This document shows, one piece after another, positions 15,762 through 23,706 of a DNA stretch of 64,000 nucleotides. Location: contig NZ_JAKRVX010000002.1 of the NCBI RefSeq assembly GCF_023638035.1, forward strand, positions 62,001 through 126,000. The letters run 5' to 3'. A program made the position numbers and the translations under genes. Numbering within the stretch: position 1 is the first letter of the stretch; each line of letters starts with the position of its first letter. Source of the stretch: Natronocalculus amylovorans. GTDB lineage: Archaea > Halobacteriota > Halobacteria > Halobacteriales > Haloferacaceae. Under the pieces are notes generated by a model. The model was not told the DNA's origin, did not search any database, and worked only from the letters and a program-made list of their open reading frames with translations.

Positions 15762-17480
15762 ATGAATATCGGTGTTGTTGGGAGCGGTCCGGCTACAGAG
15801 GCAGTTACTGCGGCACTTGGGGACATTGATGTGACTGTACAGTCACTTACCACAGCAGAGCTAGCAGCTGGAGAGACGGATACGCCGGTTGGGATCGTTA
15901 TTGCACCGACAGGGGCAGCCGTGTTTGAGCACGCAACAACGGCTCTCAACCGGTGGGTTGCCGTCGAGATTGGTGGCTTTGGGGGGGTTGTACGGGGTAC
16001 ACTCGATGCAGCGGTTGTTACATTCGATCGTAACGCTGGCTGTTATCAGTGTCTCTCAACACGGGTGCAATCATCAGAGCGTTCCACAGACGACCCACGG
16101 GGAAGTCGAAGCGCCGTGCGGTACGCTGGCGCAGTTGCTGGAAAACAGCTTATTGAGCTGTTAACTGGCGATCGAACCGGAGGGACAGTTACTGAGATCG
16201 ATGGGCAGACACGGACGTTTCTCCCAGTTCCAAACTGCACGTGCACATCGGCAAACAATGCGAAGACCGTCCCAACGCTCACAACAGCAACAGTGCCTGT
16301 GACAGAGTCGATCGAACGTGCAGAAAAGGCAGTTGATGAAAAGGTCGGGATACTCTCACAAGTTGGCGAGCGAGAGTCATTTCCGGTTCCATACTACATT
16401 TCGATGACTGCAGATACAACTGCGTTTAGCGATGCACAGGCGGCAGAGTTCGCAGCAGGTGTCGATGTTGACTGGGATCGTGCGTACATGAAGGCGCTTG
16501 GAGAAGGGCTTGAGCGATACTGTGCAGGTGTGTACCGAACAGCGGACTCTCAATATGCACCAGAGTCGAACCTTCGTACTGCAGTGTCACCCTCTCGATT
16601 TGTTCGACCTGATTCGTACGAACTGCCGGACACCGATACACCAATCAAGTGGCTTGAGGGGCGTGATCTTTTGACTGAAGAGACGGTTTCGATCCCTGCA
16701 GAATGTGTCTGGTATCCGCCACCGGAACGGCGATTGAAGCCGGCAATCACGACTGGACTTGGACTTGGGAACTCTGGCACGGAAGCCATTTTGTCGGGGC
16801 TGTATGAAGTCATCGAACGCGATGCGACAATGATTGGCTGGTACTCCACGTTTGAGCCACTCAAACTGTTGATCGAAGATGAGCGATTCATAACACTCGA
16901 AAAACGAGCACGGGCTGAATCACTCACGGTGACGGCACTGCTCAATACGCAAGATATTGATGTTCCCGTTGTTTCAGTTGCGGTCCATCGTGACACGGGC
17001 GAGTGGCCGGGCTTTGCAATGGGTTCTGGTGCAGACCTCGACCCTGTTTCTGCGGCCGTCTCAGCGCTTTCAGAGGCGCTTCAAAACTGGATGGAACTGC
17101 GTGCAATGGGTGAAGAACAGTCCAAACGACAGGAGGCTGCGATCGGCAAATATGGTTCATTCCCACAAATTGTGCGGCGGTTTGTGGACGTAGATGCGCC
17201 CGCAATTCGTGCGGCCGATCTTGACACACCCGAACTAGACGGAACCGATGAGTTAGCAGCGGTCTGTTCTCAACTCGAAGACGTGGACCTCTCAGCGTAC
17301 GCAGTTCGGATAACCACTCGCGACATCGCACAGCTGGGATTCGAGGCGGTTAGAGTGTTGCTCCCAGCTGCCCAACCGCTGTTTACGGGGGACCCATTCT
17401 TCGGCGACAGAGCGACGGCAGTCCCAGAATCGATGGGGTTCGAACCACGGCTCGATCGGCCATACCATCCATACCCATAA
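15762..17480 (+). CDS. E1-like / YcaO fusion protein (predicted azoline- or thioamide-type cyclodehydratase)
   Basis: A 572-residue fusion. Residues 1-165 form an E1/ThiF-like (ocin-ThiF) domain starting MNIGVVGSGPATEAV, with a zinc-type cysteine set: C94-x2-C97 in NAGCYQCL and C159-x-C161. Residues about 200-560 form a YcaO domain with AYMKALGEGLERYCAG, SGTEAILSGLYEVIERDA and ALSEALQNWMELRAMG, which carry the Glu-rich ATP/Mg site. The protein ends in RPYHPYP, a proline-rich tail close to the PxPxP ending of azoline-forming YcaO enzymes. No precursor peptide, dehydrogenase or TfuA partner is visible nearby, so the substrate (peptide or protein) is unknown. Confidence 0.82.
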   Translation: MNIGVVGSGPATEAVTAALGDIDVTVQSLTTAELAAGETDTPVGIVIAPTGAAVFEHATTALNRWVAVEIGGFGGVVRGTLDAAVVTFDRNAGCYQCLSTRVQSSERSTDDPRGSRSAVRYAGAVAGKQLIELLTGDRTGGTVTEIDGQTRTFLPVPNCTCTSANNAKTVPTLTTATVPVTESIERAEKAVDEKVGILSQVGERESFPVPYYISMTADTTAFSDAQAAEFAAGVDVDWDRAYMKALGEGLERYCAGVYRTADSQYAPESNLRTAVSPSRFVRPDSYELPDTDTPIKWLEGRDLLTEETVSIPAECVWYPPPERRLKPAITTGLGLGNSGTEAILSGLYEVIERDATMIGWYSTFEPLKLLIEDERFITLEKRARAESLTVTALLNTQDIDVPVVSVAVHRDTGEWPGFAMGSGADLDPVSAAVSALSEALQNWMELRAMGEEQSKRQEAAIGKYGSFPQIVRRFVDVDAPAIRAADLDTPELDGTDELAAVCSQLEDVDLSAYAVRITTRDIAQLGFEAVRVLLPAAQPLFTGDPFFGDRATAVPESMGFEPRLDRPYHPYP

Positions 17481-18479
17481 TCACTGTGTGTCTGCACTGG
17501 TATCGGCCACTGCGTGCTCAGGATCTTCGGCCGATCCGGATTGCTGGCCAGTAATTGAGACGTTGGCAGACCCACTTGTCTCATCAAACACGATATGGCG
17601 GTGTGGATACGCCATCTCCACATCCGCATCTTCAAATAGCTCTGCGATCCGGGTACGAACGTTCGATTGTATCGAGCCGATCTTGTATGGTGCCCTGACC
17701 CAATACCGGAGTCTGAGCAAAATCCCGTCATCGCCATACTGTTGAATCAAACAGGCGGGGCCTGCTGGATAGCGGGCAGTGCCGACACGGATATCAGGTC
17801 CGCCTTTAATAACTGGCTCAATGTCTCTTGCGGCTCGTTCCATCATGCTCCGGGCGGTCGGTACATCAGATTCGTACGTGATGAGTACATCTAGAGAGAT
17901 ACGCGTCCGCTCATCTTCGGCGGAGTAGTTTGCAACATCCCGCTCGCGGATATTCCCATTTGGGATTACCATGAATGTGTTATCAAGCGTGAATATTTTC
18001 GTGTAACGAATAGTAATATCGTCAACAAACCCTTGTGTTCCATCTTCCAACTCAATCATGTCACCGATTTCAAAGGGCTGATCTGCAAGCACAAATACGC
18101 CGTTTATGATATTCCCGACGATCGGTGCGAGAATGACACCAACAACCGCGGAAAACACTGCCAAATTAAATAGGATATTATCTAGCCCGAGGCCCAAAAT
18201 GGATCCCGCAATAAACACTGAAAAGAGGATTGTGAGCCCACGCACGCCACCAAGAACGCTTTGGGCAACACTCTGTCTTGCAAACCGTTGTGCAACAGAC
18301 CGACCAAGAAGGCGAACAAATACTTTTGAAAAGTAGACCCCGATTGCAACAATTATCAGTGCAAAAATCAGCCGGTGGCCGGGGAACTGCAGCCACTGTG
18401 GAAGCAGTTGTTCAAGGAGTGAGCGCGTTGTCTCTTCGGCGGACTCCCCGTTTTGCAACACAGTGGCGACACCGAACAT
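17481..18479 (-). CDS. MscS family mechanosensitive channel
   Basis: A 332-residue membrane protein with an N-terminal helix (HRLIFALIIVAIGVYFSKVFV), a second around 80-105 and the pore-lining helix (AVFSAVVGVILAPIVGNIINGVFVLADQ), followed by the MscS beta domain with QPFEIGDMIELEDGTQGFVDDITIRYT and DNTFMVIPNG. It should release osmolytes under osmotic downshock. A low-complexity, Asp/Ser-rich tail ends the protein. Its stop codon abuts the stop of the convergent YcaO gene with no spacer. A second MscS gene lies at 44928-46088. Confidence 0.92.
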   Translation of the reverse strand: MFGVATVLQNGESAEETTRSLLEQLLPQWLQFPGHRLIFALIIVAIGVYFSKVFVRLLGRSVAQRFARQSVAQSVLGGVRGLTILFSVFIAGSILGLGLDNILFNLAVFSAVVGVILAPIVGNIINGVFVLADQPFEIGDMIELEDGTQGFVDDITIRYTKIFTLDNTFMVIPNGNIRERDVANYSAEDERTRISLDVLITYESDVPTARSMMERAARDIEPVIKGGPDIRVGTARYPAGPACLIQQYGDDGILLRLRYWVRAPYKIGSIQSNVRTRIAELFEDADVEMAYPHRHIVFDETSGSANVSITGQQSGSAEDPEHAVADTSADTQ

Positions 18480-18561
18480 ATTCGTTTCTCACAGCGACTG
18501 GGAAAAAGCGTTGTCCTCGACGGAGCCGAATCACTAAGTCCTCATCGGACATTCGTTAGGT

Positions 18562-19305
18562 ATGTTTGGATTTCAACGCCGAAACGGACCGACGTTTTCG
18601 ATTGAACATCGATCGAAGCCAAGCGAGATTCTAATTACTGGGTTCTCTGCGCATGGTCTTGCGGGGTTAACTGCTGCAAACTATCTTGTTGACTATCTTT
18701 CACTGCGTGAGGAAGGCTACATTCGAGTTGAAGAGCTGCCTTCTATCACCCCATTTGAACAGGGACAGCCAAGACACCCGATTCGGTTGTACTCAAAACC
18801 GAATTTCGACATCACAATTCTGGTAAGTGAACTGTTTGTCCCCGCATCGTTTGGTGGACAGCTCAGCAGTGAGATTCTTGAGTGGACAGAAAAGAATCAG
18901 GTTGCAGAGATTACAATCCCTGCAGGCGTTCCGATTCCACATGGCCCTGATGGACACCAAACCTACTACATTGCAACTGAGGATTACCAACAGAGACGAC
19001 TTACTGATATGGAGGTTCCGCCGATGGGGAATGGGTTTCTTGATGGAATCAATGCGGCACTAATCGAGCAGGGAATGGAGTCTTCACTCGGCGTTGGGCT
19101 ACTTGTTACGCCTGTTCACGCACAAACACCGGATGTTGAGGCTGCGATCCGATTAGTAGAGACAATTAGTGAAATATATGAGCTTGATATTGATGCCTCT
19201 CCGTTAGAAGCTTTTGCAGCCGAGGTATCACAGTATTATAACGAACTTGCACACCGAATGGAGCAGCCAGAAGTAGATCTCCCTGAAGATCGAATGTACA
19301 TGTAG
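18562..19305 (+). CDS. PAC2 family (proteasome assembly chaperone-like) protein
   Basis: A 247-residue protein of the archaeal PAC2/DUF75 family: PSEILITGFSAHGLAGLTAANYLVDYL near the N-terminus, ELFVPASFGGQLSSEILEWTE in the middle and GLLVTPVHAQTPDVEAAIRLVETI near the end. PAC2 proteins resemble eukaryotic proteasome assembly chaperones; in archaea (PbaA/PbaB type) a proteasome-related role is proposed but not settled. It precedes trmB by 90 bp on the same strand. Confidence 0.87.
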   Translation: MFGFQRRNGPTFSIEHRSKPSEILITGFSAHGLAGLTAANYLVDYLSLREEGYIRVEELPSITPFEQGQPRHPIRLYSKPNFDITILVSELFVPASFGGQLSSEILEWTEKNQVAEITIPAGVPIPHGPDGHQTYYIATEDYQQRRLTDMEVPPMGNGFLDGINAALIEQGMESSLGVGLLVTPVHAQTPDVEAAIRLVETISEIYELDIDASPLEAFAAEVSQYYNELAHRMEQPEVDLPEDRMYM

Positions 19306-19365
19306 TTTGCATCGTACACATTACAACTACGTTTCGGAATGGTGTGCAACTCGAGATTTAGTAAA

Positions 19366-19373
19366 TTTATTAT
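19366..19373 (+). promoter_or_regulatory. TATA box of trmB
   Basis: TTTATTAT at 19366-19373 lies about 25 bp upstream of the ATG at 19396. With the usual archaeal TATA-to-start distance this predicts a leaderless transcript beginning at that ATG, and argues against the alternative in-frame GTG at 19381. Confidence 0.5.
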
Positions 19374-19395
19374 GTTGTAGGTGAATTGTATCAAT

Positions 19396-20454
19396 ATGGC
19401 AGACGAACTTCGGCAAACGCTTGAACGAGTCGGTGAGCGATTTAATCTTGGTGAGTATGAGATTGATGCATATCTCGCAGTCCTCGAGCACGGTGAACTC
19501 ACTGCGAGTGAAATCGCAGACTCTACAGACATTCCACAGCCCCGTGTGTACGATACCGTCCGTAGCCTCTCCGATCGCGGATTAGTCGAACTTCGTGAAT
19601 CCCGACCAATGAAAATTGTTGCTGTTGATCCAGAGGACTCATTTGGAGATATCCAGTCCTCATTTGTTGAGATGGTTGACGAACTCGGTGCCCGATACAC
19701 TGCCCCTGCTCGTGATACAGAGGCAGTTTCACTGGTCAAATCCCGGTCGACAATCCTGCGCTATATCGAAGAGATCATCGACAACGCGGAGTACGAACTT
19801 GCATTGTCGTTGACTCCTGATCTCCTCCGACGGTTTGCTCCACAGATGGAGACAAAAATTGAGCAGGGAGTGAGTATTGAGCTTCTTGTGACACCAGCGA
19901 GCCGTGCCCCAGATCCTGCAGAGTTTGATTATTTATCTGTGGCAACGATCGCCCGTGCTCGCCGCGGAATTACGACACCCGTACTTGCAGTTGCAGATGG
20001 TGAGTACTCAATCTATGCAACCCAAGATGCTCTCCGCGACGATCAGGATCGATACGGTGTGATCTTCAACCGATCGGCACTTGGATTCCTCGTCTCTGGC
20101 TTCTTTGGAACCGTGCTTTGGACAACAGCAGAGACGCTTATTGCGGACGGAAAAGAACGGCCGTTCCCACGGCGGTATGCATCGATCCGTCGCGCGGTCA
20201 AGGATATCCGAGAGCTAGGTGGTGAGTTTTACGCAACGGTTGAAGGACGAGACATTGAGACTGGGAAGCCAACCGTTATTCAAGGGAAAGTCGTTGATGT
20301 TGCCTTCCAAGATACTGAAGAAGTTGCATCGCTCACGGTTGAAACCGCGAATGGGCGAGTCGAAGTTGGTGGATTAGTTGCTGCGCTTGAGGATATTGAG
20401 GGCCAAGAGATTCGGATTGGTCGCAACGAACCGCCGACACCAAGCGACACATAG
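19396..20454 (+). CDS. trmB: TrmB family sugar-metabolism regulator
   Basis: A 352-residue TrmB. The N-terminal winged helix ([46 protein letters not shown]) is followed by a short coiled linker and a sugar-binding domain ([21 protein letters not shown]) and a C-terminal beta domain. Haloarchaeal TrmB is a glucose-responsive global regulator of gluconeogenesis, glycolysis and cofactor genes. The N-terminal sequence is close to what I recall of the Halobacterium protein, so this is likely the orthologue. It may regulate the sugar ABC cluster 5 kb downstream; the classical TACT-N7/8-GAGTA site was not found there. Confidence 0.88.
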   Translation: MADELRQTLERVGERFNLGEYEIDAYLAVLEHGELTASEIADSTDIPQPRVYDTVRSLSDRGLVELRESRPMKIVAVDPEDSFGDIQSSFVEMVDELGARYTAPARDTEAVSLVKSRSTILRYIEEIIDNAEYELALSLTPDLLRRFAPQMETKIEQGVSIELLVTPASRAPDPAEFDYLSVATIARARRGITTPVLAVADGEYSIYATQDALRDDQDRYGVIFNRSALGFLVSGFFGTVLWTTAETLIADGKERPFPRRYASIRRAVKDIRELGGEFYATVEGRDIETGKPTVIQGKVVDVAFQDTEEVASLTVETANGRVEVGGLVAALEDIEGQEIRIGRNEPPTPSDT

Positions 20455-20461
20455 CATAGTC

Positions 20462-21247
20462 TCACTCCGTATTTTTGTCGTCAAACTCAAACAGCAGCGC
20501 GTCACACGCTTCGCATGCCAATACTGTTCGCTCCGGCCGGTCATAGACACCGCGTGTTCCGCCACAACAGTTTCGATACATCGTCTCGGAAACAGGGCCA
20601 CCACACGCGGGACACGTTTCGAGAAACATCCGGAGTGGCCGAACAGCACCTGCAGCGGTTCGACGATCGACACCGGATTCGACAAGCGCATTGATTGCTG
20701 CGGTTTCAGCGATTGCCACCGATCGAGAGAGCCATAAATCGTGTGGCCCTGCAACGAGTAGCCGATTTCCGTAGACACCGCTCTCTGCCTCAAATGGTGC
20801 GGCAGCAGCAGCGGCGGCGGCAACCGATTCATCAGATTTCGTTCGGAGCGACTGCATTCGATCGTACCACGTCCGTTCAAACGTCTCTGACAAATACAGC
20901 TGCCCATCATCAGTGAGCACGCCAGCCTCAAACAGTGCGTCGAGCACGGCATCCGGAGTGGTGTCACCGCCAATGGAGTCCGATGGCTCTGTCTGTTCTT
21001 CGTGATCGAACGAGAATGGAAGCGTCGCTGCAATTTTCGGCGCAAAGGCGGGTGTGTATGGAACAAAATACCCACGGAACCAGATCAACGCCGCACCGAT
21101 AGACGCACTAAGTAGTGCAAGCCGTTTCGATCGGCGAGAAACAACAACAATGATCGACGCAAGTATCACACTATTGGCAATCGTGCACTGATTACAACGG
21201 TTCTCACCCGTGTATTCAGGTCGGCGAATCGTATCAAGAATCGACAT
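20462..21247 (-). CDS. Haloarchaeal membrane protein with a C-terminal cysteine-rich zinc domain
   Basis: A 261-residue protein. It begins MSILDTIRRPEYTGENRCNQCT with a CxxC, has one or two hydrophobic helices (SVILASIIVVVSRR, LALLSASIGAALIWF), a central soluble domain with an alanine run (about 131-138), and a C-terminal cluster CPACGG, CCGG and ACEACDAL that looks like a zinc ribbon. This is a conserved haloarchaeal type without known function. It converges with trmB at 7 bp. Confidence 0.72.
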   Translation of the reverse strand: MSILDTIRRPEYTGENRCNQCTIANSVILASIIVVVSRRSKRLALLSASIGAALIWFRGYFVPYTPAFAPKIAATLPFSFDHEEQTEPSDSIGGDTTPDAVLDALFEAGVLTDDGQLYLSETFERTWYDRMQSLRTKSDESVAAAAAAAAPFEAESGVYGNRLLVAGPHDLWLSRSVAIAETAAINALVESGVDRRTAAGAVRPLRMFLETCPACGGPVSETMYRNCCGGTRGVYDRPERTVLACEACDALLFEFDDKNTE

Positions 21248-21259
21248 ACACGTAGCTAT

Positions 21260-21278
21260 CGCTCAATCGGCTTGAGCG
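21260..21278 (-). terminator. Hairpin downstream of the 54-aa Cys/His protein gene
   Basis: CGCTCAA-TCGGC-TTGAGCG is a perfect 7-bp stem with a 5-base loop in the 54-bp gap between the stop at 21302 and the start of the next minus-strand gene at 21247. There is no long T-tract after it, so it could equally be an RNA processing or regulatory hairpin in the leader of the downstream membrane-protein gene. Confidence 0.35.
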
Positions 21279-21301
21279 TTATCGAAAAGAGGTGAGCGAC
21301 G

Positions 21302-21466
21302 TTATGCGGCAACGCCGAGCGTTTTGAGCTCTTCTGGGGTGCACTCTGCGCGGAGTTCGTCTTCGGTGTGGGACGCAACGATTTCGTCTCGTTCTTCAGC
21401 GGACAGTTCGTCGATGGATTCGAAACAGTGGCACATTGCATCAGTAATTGGGGCATACTGGCTCAT
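21302..21466 (-). CDS. Small (54 aa) acidic protein with an MCHC motif
   Basis: The minus strand from the ATG at 21466 to TAA at 21302-21304 encodes 54 residues beginning MSQYAPITDAMCHCFESIDE, with a further cysteine in LRAECTPEELKTLGVAA. The composition is haloarchaeal (very acidic) and the codon pattern is coding-like. The CHC motif plus a distant Cys could bind a metal, which is interesting next to the NikR/CobW metal island. No family recognised. Confidence 0.65.
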   Translation of the reverse strand: MSQYAPITDAMCHCFESIDELSAEERDEIVASHTEDELRAECTPEELKTLGVAA

Positions 21467-21553
21467 AAACGCTGTTAGCACCGATAGTAAAGTTGTGTAA
21501 CACGCTTACCCACATGACAAGGATTATGATTTCTGATCTACTCATTAATAAGT

Positions 21554-21937
21554 ATGCGAACTAGTTTCAACATTCCAGATGAGCTTTTGAGTTCGTTTGA
21601 TGAAACATGGCAAAAAGAGGGCTATGACTCTCGATCGCGTGCTGCTCGTGAAGCGATGCAGGAGTATATTGAATCGCACCAGGATCTTGAGATGGTCACC
21701 GGGGATGTTGCTGCAGTGCTTGCGTTTGACTATGAACATAGTGCCGTGATTGAAGCGCTGCATGACACCCAACACGATTTTCAAGATGTAATTTTGACCA
21801 CCAGCCACTCGCATGAGGGTGAGTGGTGTTTAGAGACCATATTTTGCAGAGGAGACGCAACACGTATCCGATCGCTTGTCTACCGGCTCAAAGATTTTGA
21901 CGCAGTCGGACAGGTCAAAGTGCTGTTGCTTCGGTAA
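21554..21937 (+). CDS. NikR-like ribbon-helix-helix metalloregulator (first copy)
   Basis: A 127-residue protein with an N-terminal ribbon-helix-helix (MRTSFNIPDELLSSFDE, YDSRSRAAREAMQEYIE) and an ACT-like C-terminal domain. The latter has an upstream His in EALHDTQHDF and the HSH...C group in TSHSHEGEWCLETIFCRGD, comparable with the nickel ligands His-x-His...Cys of NikR. It is therefore predicted to sense a transition metal; which one is open. It converges with a second regulator of the same build (4-bp gap). Confidence 0.85.
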   Translation: MRTSFNIPDELLSSFDETWQKEGYDSRSRAAREAMQEYIESHQDLEMVTGDVAAVLAFDYEHSAVIEALHDTQHDFQDVILTTSHSHEGEWCLETIFCRGDATRIRSLVYRLKDFDAVGQVKVLLLR

Positions 21938-21941
21938 GACG

Positions 21942-22385
21942 CTATCCACTGTTAGTGTCAACTCCAAGCGCTGTTGAGAGTGCGATCGATCCAGTAACCC
22001 CGGTTGCAGCGCGTTCAACAGCAAGCATACCTGAGATTGAGCGAAGCTGTTGAATAAAGTGGGCCCGATCGTCACCGGATCCGTACACTGCAATCAGTTC
22101 GAAACAGCAACCATCAATGTGTCCGTGTGTGTCTGCAATGACCAGTTCAGGATAGCGATGGCAGGTCGAAGCGATCTGTCGTTCGACCTTTGCATCCCCG
22201 TACTCGAACAATGCAACAATCGTAACGAGCCTGACCTCCGAATTGCGGGCAGAGGGAGAATCCGAGAGTACTGAACGGACTCCGGCTCGTATGATTTCGC
22301 TCCGACCACTGTATCCCTGCTGTTCTGCATACGTGTCTACTGCCTCAAGTAAGTTATCAGGCATTGAGACGCTTACAACTGCCAT
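21942..22385 (-). CDS. NikR-like ribbon-helix-helix metalloregulator (second copy)
   Basis: A 147-residue protein. RHH domain: VVSVSMPDNLLEAVDTYAE, YSGRSEIIRAGVRSVLS. C-terminal ACT-like domain with HRYPELVIADTHGHIDGCCFEL, giving the HxH...Cys ligand pattern of NikR-type sensors. The in-frame Met 14 codons upstream is less likely since the family starts at MAVVSVSMPDN. It is divergent from the tandem CobW genes, and the 98-bp shared promoter region holds two AT-rich palindromes, so it is the best candidate for their regulator. Confidence 0.84.
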   Translation of the reverse strand: MAVVSVSMPDNLLEAVDTYAEQQGYSGRSEIIRAGVRSVLSDSPSARNSEVRLVTIVALFEYGDAKVERQIASTCHRYPELVIADTHGHIDGCCFELIAVYGSGDDRAHFIQQLRSISGMLAVERAATGVTGSIALSTALGVDTNSG

Positions 22386-22419
22386 GCACCACGATTGATC
22401 TGTAGCGAGTAAGATTTTA

Positions 22420-22455
22420 TTATTCAAAATAACACAATTCGTAATAACTATTATT
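22420..22455. promoter_or_regulatory. Two AT-rich palindromes between the NikR-like gene and the cobW operon
   Basis: TTATT-CAA-AATAA at 22420-22432 and AATAA-CTA-TTATT at 22443-22455 are both perfect 5+3+5 inverted repeats. They lie in the divergent promoter region between the regulator start (22385) and the first CobW start (22484), and are good candidates for the binding sites of an RHH regulator, which typically reads paired short palindromes. AT-rich promoters make chance symmetry more likely, hence moderate confidence. Confidence 0.4.
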
Positions 22456-22483
22456 TTAACGTCTTGATTTCATAACATAGTGT

Positions 22484-23704
22484 ATGGAGACTGCATCAGA
22501 TCTAATTCCAGTCACGGTGCTAAGCGGAAGCCTCGGCGCTGGGAAAACAACGGTACTAAACCACATTCTTCGGACGGAAACGGAACTCAACGCAGCAGTT
22601 GTGGTCAATGACATGGGCGATGTCAACATTGACGCGGAGCTTGTTGAACAACAGTCCGAGCTAACGCAGTCGGACGAAGAGATTATTGAACTCTCAAACG
22701 GATGTATCTGTTGTCGGCTTCGCGGAGACATGCTTGAGCGACTCGGCGAGCTTGCAGCAAATCGTGATTTTTCGTATCTGTTAGTTGAATCATCAGGGAT
22801 CTCCGAGCCAATTCCGGTGGCACAGACGTTTGCACTTGGCTTCGAAGATGCCTCGTTTGACCCGACAGGCGTGTACAAGCTGGATACGATGGTCAGCGTC
22901 ATTGATGCGTACAGTATGTGGGATGGCTTCGAATCCGGCGCTGCGCTCACTGATGAGGATGTTGTCGCAGATCACGATGATCGAGTGCCGGAAGCAGTTC
23001 TTATGGACCAGATCGAATTCTGTGATGTGTTGGTACTGAACAAGTGTGATCTTGTTCCTGATGCAGCACTTGATGAGATCGAGGCAGTCCTCCAAACCCT
23101 CCAACCGCGTGCATCAATTGTCCGTACGGAACATGGAGCACTGGACCCAAGTGAGATTCTCGAAACCGGCCGGTTTGATTTTGATGAGGCGAGCCAATCA
23201 GCAGGATGGATGCATGAACTACAGGAAGGCCACCACCACGAAGATGCAATGGCGGAACATGGTGTTGTTTCATTCACGTATCGACGCGATCGGCCGTTCC
23301 ATCCTGCACGAATCGATAATATTCTTGCGACACTTCCCGATGGGATTATCCGCGCAAAAGGATTCTTTTGGTCAGCTGGAAGAGAGGATGTCGCAATGGG
23401 ACTGGACAAAGCAGGAAAATCGGTACGGGCTGGACCGACTGGACAATGGATCGCAACGCTGCCACCGGAGCAACAAGAACGATACTTTGCCGCACGACCA
23501 CAGATCAAAAAAGAGTGGGATGAGACGTGGGGTGACCGCGGAATTCAACTCGTCTTTATTGGCCGAGACTTCAATAAAACGGATCTCATTGAACAGTTAG
23601 ATACAGCACTCGTCAGTGACGAGGAGTTCCAAGAGGAGTGGGACGCGTATCCGGATCCGTTTGCACCGCCAGAACAACGCGAACTCGCACTTGCAGATAC
23701 GTAG
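22484..23704 (+). CDS. CobW/COG0523 G3E GTPase, putative metallochaperone (first copy)
   Basis: A 406-residue member of the G3E P-loop family. Walker A GSLGAGKTT at 15-23, the metal-binding CICC at 74-77 in NGCICCRLRGD, guanine-specificity motif LNKCDLV, a His-rich stretch HHHED in the linker and a CobW C-terminal domain (VVSFTYRRDRPFHPARID). COG0523 proteins deliver zinc, cobalt or other metals to target enzymes. The gene is followed after 2 bases by a second copy and then by moaB, an apparent operon divergent from a NikR-like regulator. Confidence 0.92.
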   Translation: METASDLIPVTVLSGSLGAGKTTVLNHILRTETELNAAVVVNDMGDVNIDAELVEQQSELTQSDEEIIELSNGCICCRLRGDMLERLGELAANRDFSYLLVESSGISEPIPVAQTFALGFEDASFDPTGVYKLDTMVSVIDAYSMWDGFESGAALTDEDVVADHDDRVPEAVLMDQIEFCDVLVLNKCDLVPDAALDEIEAVLQTLQPRASIVRTEHGALDPSEILETGRFDFDEASQSAGWMHELQEGHHHEDAMAEHGVVSFTYRRDRPFHPARIDNILATLPDGIIRAKGFFWSAGREDVAMGLDKAGKSVRAGPTGQWIATLPPEQQERYFAARPQIKKEWDETWGDRGIQLVFIGRDFNKTDLIEQLDTALVSDEEFQEEWDAYPDPFAPPEQRELALADT

Positions 23705-23706
23705 CC

